Shown: positions 1-5,292 of the stretch, piece after piece
Numbering within the stretch: the first letter of the stretch is position 1
Layout of the letters: every line of letters begins with the position of its first letter
Assembly: GCA_902797345.1 (NCBI GenBank)
Contig: CADBSL010000198.1
Coordinates: 1-5,292 of the forward strand
DNA length: 5,292 nucleotides
Direction: 5' to 3'
From: an uncultured Eubacteriales bacterium
Lineage (GTDB): Bacteria > Bacillota > Clostridia > Peptostreptococcales > Anaerovoracaceae
Position numbers and translations under genes: made by a program
Notes under the pieces: generated by a model
What the model was told of the DNA's origin: nothing
Databases searched by the model: none
The model's input: the letters and a program-made list of their open reading frames with translations, nothing else

Positions 1-73
1 GCTTAAAGCTTTCAGCTCTCCTTACCGAATCTGTCCGAAAACAGGTAAAAAATGCAATTAAAAGAAAATTATG

Positions 74-102
74 TTGAGTAAATTTCAAGAATATGGTATA
101 AT
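74..102 (+). promoter_or_regulatory. Promoter P1, distal sigma-A type with extended -10
   Basis: The -35 is TTGAGT (74-79, four of six consensus bases) and the -10 is TATAAT (97-102, perfect), separated by exactly 17 nt. The -10 is preceded by TGG (94-96), the TGn extended -10 motif. The expected transcription start is near 108-110. A transcript from here would carry a leader of about 250 nt before gyrB, or could end earlier if the weak hairpin with T-run at 164-207 works as a terminator. The call rests on sequence match alone. Confidence 0.72.
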
Positions 103-118
103 ATCTGCAAAGGAAATA

Positions 119-153
119 ATGCGGATCCGGAGAAATAAATGATTGGTCACTGA
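119..153 (+). other. Two overlapping leader mini-ORFs (MRIRRNK and MIGH)
   Basis: The first mini-ORF, ATG 119 to TGA 142, encodes MRIRRNK. It is preceded by AAAGGA (109-114), 4 nt before the ATG, which would lie at the very 5' end of a P1 transcript. The second, ATG 139 to TGA 153, encodes MIGH, with GGAG (129-132) at a 6-nt spacing. The two overlap as ATGA (139-142), the usual arrangement for translational coupling. The second mini-ORF lies within the dyad at 138-162. Seven and four codons are short enough to arise by chance. They could be leader peptides or nothing at all. Confidence 0.15.
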
Positions 154-162
154 CCATAGATT
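138..162. promoter_or_regulatory. Operator-like dyad between the two gyrB promoters
   Basis: TGGTCA (144-149), a central C (150) and TGACCA (151-156) form a perfect 13-bp odd-centred palindrome. The symmetry resumes after three unmatched bases on each side with AAT (138-140) and ATT (160-162), giving a 25-bp dyad centred on 150. It lies about 30-50 nt downstream of the predicted P1 start and about 100 nt upstream of the P2 -35. This fits a homodimeric regulator acting as a roadblock or from upstream, but no known operator was matched with confidence. In RNA it could form a 5-bp stem with a three-base loop. Confidence 0.35.
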
Positions 163-163
163 A

Positions 164-207
164 TTATCAGTAAAAAAGAGCCTGATTGCCTGTCTGATGA
201 ATTTTTT
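164..207 (+). terminator. Weak hairpin plus T6, possible attenuator
   Basis: TTATCAG (164-170) can pair with CTGATGA (194-200) as seven pairs including one G-U. One base later come six T residues (202-207). The loop is long (171-193) and the stem has only two G-C pairs, so this is poor for an intrinsic terminator. ATCAG (166-170) can also pair with a nearer CTGAT (182-186), which would exclude the terminator-like stem. That leaves room for attenuation of the P1 transcript, but the energetics look marginal and the element may be chance. Confidence 0.15.
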
Positions 208-214
208 CAGTAAA
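167..214 (+). repeat. Pair of TCAGTAAA direct repeats in the gyrB leader
   Basis: The octamer TCAGTAAA occurs at 167-174 and again at 207-214, 40 bp apart from start to start. The copies flank the T6 tract and could be paired binding sites on nearly the same DNA face. In an AT-rich stretch an 8-bp repeat is weak evidence. Confidence 0.2.
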
Positions 215-232
215 TAGATTTTATTTTTCGTT

Positions 233-241
233 TAATCCACA
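233..241 (+). promoter_or_regulatory. DnaA-box-like 9-mer upstream of P2
   Basis: TAATCCACA matches the DnaA box TTATCCACA at eight of nine positions and lies 16 bp upstream of the P2 -35. gyrB is close to dnaA and oriC in many Bacillota, so a DnaA site here would make sense. It is a single copy with a mismatch in a generally conserved position and may be accidental. No cluster of boxes is present, so the window does not hold an origin. Confidence 0.18.
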
Positions 242-257
242 AAGTCCCCTTAAATCC

Positions 258-286
258 TTGAAAAATATAGTGATTTATGATATAAT
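258..286 (+). promoter_or_regulatory. Promoter P2, proximal gyrB promoter with extended -10
   Basis: The -35 is TTGAAA (258-263, five of six consensus bases) and the -10 is TATAAT (281-286, perfect), with a 17-nt spacer. TGA (278-280) supplies an extended -10. The expected start is near 292, giving a purine-rich leader of about 65 nt before the gyrB start. This is the better candidate for the main promoter of the gyrB-gyrA-trpS operon. Gyrase promoters in several bacteria respond to DNA relaxation, but nothing in this sequence proves that here. Confidence 0.78.
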
Positions 287-344
287 TAATCGTTTATAAA
301 AAAGAGAAAAAAGAAGATAAAATAATAGTAACATAGAAGAATAC

Positions 345-350
345 GAGGTG
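345..350 (+). promoter_or_regulatory. gyrB Shine-Dalgarno GAGGTG, which decides the start
   Basis: GAGGTG is a six-base perfect match to the anti-Shine-Dalgarno complement AAGGAGGTGATC and ends 6 nt before the TTG at 357, an ideal distance. The in-frame GTG at 348-350 is part of this site and cannot easily also be the start codon. Upstream of that GTG only a weak AGAAGA (335-340) is available. Confidence 0.8.
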
Positions 351-356
351 GAAGAT

Positions 357-2279
357 TTGGCATCCAAAAAGAACAAAATCAGCGAATACGGCGCGGAGCA
401 GATCCAGGTCCTTGAGGGTCTGGAAGCAGTCCGCAAACGGCCGGGAATGTACATCGGCTCCACAGGTGTCCGGGGCCTGCATCATCTGGTCTACGAAATC
501 GTGGATAACAGTATCGACGAAGCCCTGGCGGGCTTTTGTAAAAATATCTCTGTTAAGATCAAAGCAGACAATTCCATCGAGGTGGAGGACGACGGCCGTG
601 GGATGCCGGTGGACGAACACCCGAAAATGAAGCGTCCGGCGGTGGAAGTCATCCACACCGTACTCCATGCCGGCGGGAAATTCGGCGGCGGAGGATATAA
701 AGTATCCGGCGGTCTCCATGGAGTGGGCGCATCCGTCGTCAATGCTCTGTCGGAAGAAATGGTGGTAGAGGTCAAGAGAGATGGAAAGCTTTACCGTCAG
801 ACATACTCCAGAGGAAAGGTCACCTCCGACCTGGAAGTGGTGGGCAATGCCCGGAAGACCGGGTCGAAGACCTGGTTCAAGCCGGACCCGGAGATCTTCG
901 ATGAAGTGATCTACGACTATTCCACGATCCAGCACCGTTTGAGAGAAATGGCTTTCCTGAACAAGGGGATCACCATCAAACTCAAGGACGAACGGAAGGG
1001 TTTTGAAAACAGCGATGAGTTCATGTACGAAGGCGGGATCAAAGAATTCGTCAAGTACCAGAATAAAGACAAGAATGCGCTGCACCCGGATGTGATCTAC
1101 TTTGAGGTGGTCCGCAGCAATTCCGAAATGGAAGTGGCGCTGCAGTATACCGACCGCTACAATGAAAACATCTATTCCTATGCAAATAATATCAATACCA
1201 CAGAAGGCGGGATGCACCTGGTAGGGTTCAAATCGGCTCTGACCCGGACCATCAACGATTACGCCCGGAAAAATGGTTTTCTGAAGGAAAAGGACGACAA
1301 CCTCCAGGGCGAAGACGTTCGGGAAGGACTGACCTGCATCATCTCCGTCAAGTTGGAAGAACCCCAGTTCGAAGGTCAGACCAAGACCAAGCTGGGGAAC
1401 AGTGAAATGAAGGGCTTCGTGGAAGCGGCCACCAACGACCAGATGACTGCTTTCCTGGAGCAGAACCCCAAACAGGCGAAGGTCATCGTCGAAAAATGCA
1501 TCAGCGCCGCGAAGGCCCGGGAAGCAGCCCGGAAGGCTAAGAATCTGATCCGGAAGACCAATGCGCTGGATTCCCTGAGCCTGCCCGGAAAACTGGCAGA
1601 CTGCTCGGAAAAAGATCCGGCTCTGTCCGAGATCTTCCTGGTGGAAGGGGACTCCGCCGGCGGCAGTGCCAAGGACGGCCGGGACAGAAGACGTCAGGCG
1701 ATCCTGCCGCTTCGGGGCAAGATCCTGAACGTGGAAAAGGCACCCCTGCACCGGGCGTTGAATTCCGATGAGATCAAGAATATGATCACCGCTTTTGGCT
1801 GCGGGATCGGGGACGATTTCAACATCGACAAGCTGCGTTACCACAAGATCATCATCATGACCGATGCGGACGTGGACGGTGCCCATATTCGGACGCTGCT
1901 TTTGACCTTCTTCTACCGGTATATGACACCGCTGATCGAAGGCGGATATGTTTATGCGGCCACACCGCCTCTGTTCAAGACGAAAAAGGGAAAGGATGTC
2001 TGGTATACCTACTCGGAACCGGAACAGGAAAAGCTGATGAACAGCATCAGCGGCGGAAACGGCAAGATCGAGATCCAGCGGTACAAAGGTCTGGGAGAAA
2101 TGGATGCGGAGCAGTTGTGGGAGACCACCATGGACTTCGAACACCGGATCCTGAAGCGGATCACCCTGGACGATGCTACAGCGGCGGACGAGATCTTCAC
2201 CATCCTCATGGGGGATAAGGTACCGCCGAGAAAGAAATTCATCGAAGACCATGCGGTCTATGCGACATTGGATATTTAA
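357..2279 (+). CDS. gyrB: DNA gyrase subunit B (ATPase and TOPRIM subunit)
   Basis: GyrB hydrolyses ATP and, as an A2B2 complex with GyrA in the cytoplasm, drives negative supercoiling of DNA. With a TTG start at 357 the protein has 640 residues, the short form usual in Bacillota. Numbering from this TTG, the N-terminal GHKL ATPase domain has E47 (general base) and N51 in VYEIVDNSIDEA, D78 in DDGRGMP and the ATP-lid motif KVSGGLHGVG (about 115-124). The transducer domain carries Q341 and K343 in QTKTKLGN. The TOPRIM domain has E430 and D432 in EGDSAGG, PLRGKILNVEKA (about 451-462), and D503/D505/D507 in DADVDGAH. The C-terminal part has QRYKGLGEM and ends in a conserved LDI tail. All catalytic residues checked are present. 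The TOPRIM residues at the known quinolone positions are Asp432 and Arg453, the latter common in Gram-positives. An upstream GTG (348) would add three residues but lies within the Shine-Dalgarno site. gyrA follows after 19 nt. Confidence 0.97.
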   Translation: MASKKNKISEYGAEQIQVLEGLEAVRKRPGMYIGSTGVRGLHHLVYEIVDNSIDEALAGFCKNISVKIKADNSIEVEDDGRGMPVDEHPKMKRPAVEVIHTVLHAGGKFGGGGYKVSGGLHGVGASVVNALSEEMVVEVKRDGKLYRQTYSRGKVTSDLEVVGNARKTGSKTWFKPDPEIFDEVIYDYSTIQHRLREMAFLNKGITIKLKDERKGFENSDEFMYEGGIKEFVKYQNKDKNALHPDVIYFEVVRSNSEMEVALQYTDRYNENIYSYANNINTTEGGMHLVGFKSALTRTINDYARKNGFLKEKDDNLQGEDVREGLTCIISVKLEEPQFEGQTKTKLGNSEMKGFVEAATNDQMTAFLEQNPKQAKVIVEKCISAAKAREAARKAKNLIRKTNALDSLSLPGKLADCSEKDPALSEIFLVEGDSAGGSAKDGRDRRRQAILPLRGKILNVEKAPLHRALNSDEIKNMITAFGCGIGDDFNIDKLRYHKIIIMTDADVDGAHIRTLLLTFFYRYMTPLIEGGYVYAATPPLFKTKKGKDVWYTYSEPEQEKLMNSISGGNGKIEIQRYKGLGEMDAEQLWETTMDFEHRILKRITLDDATAADEIFTILMGDKVPPRKKFIEDHAVYATLDI

Positions 2280-2298
2280 AGAATAGGAGAGCAGACGA

Positions 2299-4782
2299 AT
2301 GAGTGAATCCATGAATTTTATGGAAGACCACAAAATGATAGACAGCGAGATCCATGACGAGATGAAAAACTCGTACATCGACTATGCCATGAGCGTTATC
2401 GTAGGCCGTGCCCTGCCGGATGTCCGGGACGGGCTCAAACCGGTCCACAGAAGGATCCTCTACGGCATGAACGAGATGGGCGTGACTCCGGATAAACCCC
2501 ACAAAAAATCCGCCCGTATCGTCGGTGAAGTCATGGGTAAATACCACCCCCACGGAGACTCTTCGATCTATGAAGCAATGGTCGGACTGGCCCAGCCCTT
2601 CAGCATCCGTTACCCCTTGGTGGACGGACACGGCAACTTCGGGTCTATTGACGGGGACGGAGCAGCGGCGATGCGTTACACGGAAGCCCGAATGACTCCT
2701 CTGACCCACCAGATGCTGAGAGATATCGAAAAGGACACCGTGGATTTCGTGGACAATTTCGACGGGGAAGAAAAAGAGCCCGTCGTTTTGCCGGCCCGGT
2801 ACCCGAACCTTCTGGTGAACGGGTCCAACGGCATTGCCGTCGGGATGGCGACCTCCATCCCGCCCCATAACCTCGGGGAAGTCATCGACGGCGCGGTAAA
2901 AATGATCGACGATCCGGACTGCACAGTGGAAGATCTGATCAAGATCATCAAAGGACCGGATTTTCCAACGGGAGCCGTTATTATGGGAAAGAGCGGTCTT
3001 CGGGAAGCTTACCGGACCGGACAGGGCAAGGCCATCGTCCGGGCCGTCACCGAGATCGAACCCATGAGCGGGGGCAAACACCAGATCATCGTGACAGAGA
3101 TCCCCTATAAAGTAAACAAGGCCCGGCTCATCGAAAAGATCGCCGACCTGGTAAAGAATAAAGTGGTGGAAGGCATCACCGCCGTCCGGGACGAATCCAA
3201 TCGTCAGGGAATGCGGATCGTCATCGAGATCAAGCGGGATGTGAACCCCAATATCGTCCTGAACCGGCTGTTCAAACACACCCAGCTCCAGGACAGCGTC
3301 AGCATGATCATGCTGGCCATCGTGGACGGCCGGCCGAAGACATTGAATCTCTACGAGATCCTGGCGGAATACCTGAAGCACCAGAAAGAAGTCGTGACCC
3401 GGCGGACAAAGTTCGATCTGGCCAAGGCTGAAGCCCGTGCCCACATTTTGGAAGGGTATCGGATCGCGCTGGACAATATCGATGAGATCATCAAAGTCAT
3501 CCGCTCCAGCTACAACGATGCGAAACCCAAACTGATGGAACGGTTTGAACTGTCCGAGATCCAGGCCCAGGCGATCCTGGACATGAGACTGGCCCGTCTG
3601 CAGGGACTGGAACGGGAAAAGATCGAAGCAGAATACGAAGAGATCATGAAAAAGATCAACTGGTACCGGAAGGTGCTGGCGGACGAATCTCTTCTGATGG
3701 GCATCATCAAAGAAGAACTGCTGGAGGTCAAAGATAAATATGCCGACGAGCGGAAGACGAAGATCACCGCGGATGCCACAGAGATCGATGAAGAAGAACT
3801 CATCGAAGAAGAAGACGTGGCAGTGACCCTGACCCACCTGGGGTACATCAAACGGGTCCCGGCGGATTCCTATAAAAACCAGAAACGGGGCGGCAAGGGC
3901 ATCACAGCCCTCACCACCCGGGAGAACGATTTCGTGAAACAGATGATCACCACATCCACCCACGATTACATCATGTTCTTCACCAACACCGGAAAAGTTT
4001 ACCGGATCAAGGCTTACGAGATCACCGATGGACAGCGGATGAGCAAGGGCACGCCTATCGTGAACTTCCTGAACCTGGCCAGCGGGGAAAAAGTCACCGC
4101 CATGATCCCCATCAAAAACTACTCCGAAGATGAATATCTGGTCTGCGTGACCAAAAACGGCGTGATCAAGAAAACGGAAATGTCCCAGTTCGACACTTCC
4201 CGGAAGACCGGCATCATCGCCGTGAAGTTGAAGGACGGCGACAGCCTCATCAGCATCGCCCGGACCACCGGTGACAGCGAGATCGTCATCATCACCCGTC
4301 AGGGAAAATCCATCTCCTTCCACGAAAACGACGTCAGACCCATGGGCCGGGCGGCCGGCGGCGTAAGAGCCATCACTCTGGAGGGAGACGACGAAGTCGT
4401 AGCCATGGAACTGAAAAACAGCGATGAAGAGCTGTTGGTAGTGACCGAATTGGGTTACGGCAAACGGACGAGGATGAAGGAATACAAGGTCCAGGCCCGC
4501 GGCGGCAAGGGCATGCTGACCTACGACAAGAGCAAGATCAAGCGTACCGGAGCACTGGTCGGCGCATTGGCCGTCCGGGAAGATGACGAGATCATGCTGA
4601 TCAATTCCGACGGACTGATCATCCGCATGAGCGTCTCCGAAGTCTCCAAGCTGGGTCGTGCCACCCAGGGCGTCAAGCTGATGCGGGTGAAGGAAGACGA
4701 AAACATCATCGCCATCGCGAAAGTATTGAGGGACGACGAAGAAGAAAACGGCCCGGAACAGATCAGCATGAAGACAGAATAG
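2299..4782 (+). CDS. gyrA: DNA gyrase subunit A (DNA cleavage and wrapping subunit)
   Basis: GyrA cuts and rejoins the gate DNA segment and wraps DNA, working with GyrB as gyrase. The 827-residue length is normal for Bacillota. The winged-helix region (about 35-145) contains the catalytic Tyr127 with Arg126 in AAMRYTEAR. The tower follows, with Ile179, equivalent to the DNA-intercalating isoleucine, in NGSNGIAVGMAT. The coiled-coil arm spans about 345-495, then an acidic linker IDEEELIEEED (496-506). The C-terminal beta-pinwheel (about 507-810) carries a GyrA box QKRGGKG (528-534) and a second box-like QARGGKG (732-738). This identifies gyrase rather than topoisomerase IV ParC. The quinolone region reads GDSSIYE (86-92): Ser88 and Glu92 match the sensitive type at the two main resistance positions. 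The ATG is preceded by AGGAG (2285-2289) at a 9-nt spacing. A later in-frame ATG (2311) has no comparable site. The gene ends with TAG, 10 nt before trpS. Confidence 0.98.
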   Translation: MSESMNFMEDHKMIDSEIHDEMKNSYIDYAMSVIVGRALPDVRDGLKPVHRRILYGMNEMGVTPDKPHKKSARIVGEVMGKYHPHGDSSIYEAMVGLAQPFSIRYPLVDGHGNFGSIDGDGAAAMRYTEARMTPLTHQMLRDIEKDTVDFVDNFDGEEKEPVVLPARYPNLLVNGSNGIAVGMATSIPPHNLGEVIDGAVKMIDDPDCTVEDLIKIIKGPDFPTGAVIMGKSGLREAYRTGQGKAIVRAVTEIEPMSGGKHQIIVTEIPYKVNKARLIEKIADLVKNKVVEGITAVRDESNRQGMRIVIEIKRDVNPNIVLNRLFKHTQLQDSVSMIMLAIVDGRPKTLNLYEILAEYLKHQKEVVTRRTKFDLAKAEARAHILEGYRIALDNIDEIIKVIRSSYNDAKPKLMERFELSEIQAQAILDMRLARLQGLEREKIEAEYEEIMKKINWYRKVLADESLLMGIIKEELLEVKDKYADERKTKITADATEIDEEELIEEEDVAVTLTHLGYIKRVPADSYKNQKRGGKGITALTTRENDFVKQMITTSTHDYIMFFTNTGKVYRIKAYEITDGQRMSKGTPIVNFLNLASGEKVTAMIPIKNYSEDEYLVCVTKNGVIKKTEMSQFDTSRKTGIIAVKLKDGDSLISIARTTGDSEIVIITRQGKSISFHENDVRPMGRAAGGVRAITLEGDDEVVAMELKNSDEELLVVTELGYGKRTRMKEYKVQARGGKGMLTYDKSKIKRTGALVGALAVREDDEIMLINSDGLIIRMSVSEVSKLGRATQGVKLMRVKEDENIIAIAKVLRDDEEENGPEQISMKTE

Positions 4783-4785
4783 GAG
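4781..4785 (+). promoter_or_regulatory. trpS Shine-Dalgarno overlapping the gyrA stop
   Basis: AGGAG begins at the second base of the gyrA TAG stop (4780-4782) and ends 7 nt before the trpS ATG. Ribosomes ending gyrA would sit on the trpS initiation site, which suggests coupled translation and shared transcription. Confidence 0.75.
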
Positions 4786-4792
4786 AAAGAAA

Positions 4793-5292
4793 ATGACAAA
4801 ACCCAATGTATTTTCCGGCGTACAGCCCACAGGAAACATTCATTTAGGAAACTATATCGGCGCACTGAAGCAGTTCGTGGATCTGCAGGATGAGATGAAT
4901 TGTACCTACTGCATCGTGGACATGCACTCCATCACCGTGCCTCAGGACCCGAAACAGCTGAGAGAGACTACGCTGGACGTGGCGGCCCTCTACATGGCCG
5001 TCGGCGTGGACCCGGACAAGGCCACGATCTTCGTTCAGTCCACTGTGCCCCAGCACGCTGAGCTTTCCTGGATCCTGACCTGCAATTCCTATACCGGAGA
5101 ACTGAGCCGGATGACCCAGTTCAAGGACAAGAGCAAGGGCAGCGAATCCGCACCCACCGGTCTCTTTACCTATCCGCTCCTGATGGCGGCGGACATCCTG
5201 CTCTACGATGCCAAATACGTGCCCGTAGGCAATGACCAGAAACAGCACATCGAACTGACCCGGGATCTGGCGGAGCGGTTCAATCACAAATA
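4793..5292 (+). CDS. trpS: Tryptophan-tRNA ligase, N-terminal 166 residues (cut by right edge)
   Basis: TrpRS is a class Ic aminoacyl-tRNA synthetase that activates tryptophan with ATP and charges tRNA-Trp in the cytoplasm. The visible part covers about half of the usual length of roughly 330-340 residues. It has the N-terminal FSGVQPTGNIHLGNYIGAL, in which HLGN (17-20) is the class I HIGH signature. It also has IVDMHSITV (41-49), GELSRMTQFKDKS (102-114), PLLMAADILLY (128-138) with the tryptophan-binding Asp134, and VPVGNDQKQHIELTRDLAERF (143-163). The Asn147 variant replaces the Glu seen in the E. coli and Geobacillus enzymes (VGEDQKQH). The KMSKS loop and anticodon-binding part lie beyond the edge. 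No T-box leader, promoter or terminator separates it from gyrA, so it is probably transcribed from the gyr promoters. Codon 18 is TTA, a codon not used in gyrB or gyrA. Confidence 0.96.
   Translation, partial: MTKPNVFSGVQPTGNIHLGNYIGALKQFVDLQDEMNCTYCIVDMHSITVPQDPKQLRETTLDVAALYMAVGVDPDKATIFVQSTVPQHAELSWILTCNSYTGELSRMTQFKDKSKGSESAPTGLFTYPLLMAADILLYDAKYVPVGNDQKQHIELTRDLAERFNHK

Larger units (their letters stand above)
1..356. other. AT-rich non-coding region upstream of gyrB
   Basis: No recognisable gene lies here. Two reading frames are open from the left edge and stop at 59-61 and 75-77. The second would encode a lysine-rich tail of 24 residues. Neither resembles the ends of RecF or RemB, the proteins often found upstream of gyrB, so I cannot say whether an upstream gene ends here. 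Positions 5-12 (AAAGCTTT) and 122-129 (CGGATCCG) are perfect 8-bp palindromes. A bulged stem can form from 22-25/45-48 and 31-34/41-44, but no T-run follows it on either strand, so I do not call it a terminator. The rest holds the two promoters and leader elements listed separately. The base composition is clearly more AT-rich than the genes that follow. Confidence 0.8.

Noticed and set aside
20..50. Stem-loop near the left edge considered as a terminator for an upstream gene
   Set aside because: The stem is bulged and is followed by an A-run, not a T-run, on the + strand. On the minus strand the T-run precedes the stem. It fits a terminator in neither direction.
83..110. Possible divergent minus-strand promoter (TTGAAA at 88-83)
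   Set aside because: No acceptable -10 lies at 16-18 nt spacing on that strand. The AT-rich sequence of P1 explains the resemblance.
501..509. A second DnaA-box-like sequence on the minus strand within gyrB
   Set aside because: It is formed by the codons GTG GAT AAC of the conserved VDN motif of the ATPase domain, so the match is explained by protein constraint.
294..2378. Long open frame on the minus strand opposite gyrB (about 690 codons)
   Set aside because: It is in codon register with gyrB and stays open only because gyrB avoids TTA, CTA and TCA codons. The protein has no recognisable domain and the + strand gene is certain.
2299..4782. Possibility that the pair is topoisomerase IV (ParE/ParC) instead of gyrase
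   Set aside because: The second protein carries a clear GyrA box and a full six-blade-sized C-terminal domain, which ParC lacks, and both proteins align by eye with GyrB and GyrA of B. subtilis.
2239..4839. Long open frame on the minus strand opposite gyrA (about 860 codons)
   Set aside because: Same cause: it mirrors gyrA codon by codon, gives a low-complexity product rich in D, F, H and V, and has no supporting ribosome site or known family.
1..5292. CRISPR array, insertion sequence, tRNA, rRNA, or a defence or accessory system
   Set aside because: No spaced repeats, terminal inverted repeats, transposase motifs or RNA gene signatures were seen. The coding sequence is filled by three core genes.

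Overview
The window reads as a housekeeping chromosomal segment from a low-to-moderate GC Bacillota (Firmicutes) bacterium. The GyrB is the short form of about 640 residues that lacks the extra TOPRIM insert of Gram-negative GyrB. GyrA is 827 residues with a full gyrase C-terminal domain, and the Shine-Dalgarno sites and promoters are of strong Gram-positive type. A member of the Negativicutes is possible, but that is only an impression from the protein sequences and I cannot test it here.

Layout: positions 1-356 are AT-rich and hold no recognisable gene. They contain two very good sigma-A-type promoters (74-102 and 258-286), each with a 17-nt spacer and an extended -10. Between them lie a near-perfect dyad (138-162), two overlapping mini-ORFs, a weak hairpin followed by six T residues, and a one-mismatch DnaA-box-like 9-mer. 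Then come gyrB (357-2279), gyrA (2299-4782) and the 5' part of trpS (4793 to the right edge), all on the + strand. The gaps are 19 and 10 nt, with no promoter or terminator seen between genes, so they probably form one operon.

Function: GyrB (ATPase and TOPRIM metal centre) and GyrA (catalytic tyrosine and DNA-wrapping domain) form the A2B2 DNA gyrase that introduces negative supercoils. TrpS charges tRNA-Trp. It has no evident mechanistic link to gyrase and probably shares only transcription with it.

The three genes are ordinary and well conserved, and I see no novel multi-gene system. The places most worth a second look are the gyrB leader, the gyrB start (TTG at 357 fits better than GTG at 348, which lies inside the Shine-Dalgarno sequence), and the gyrA-trpS linkage.
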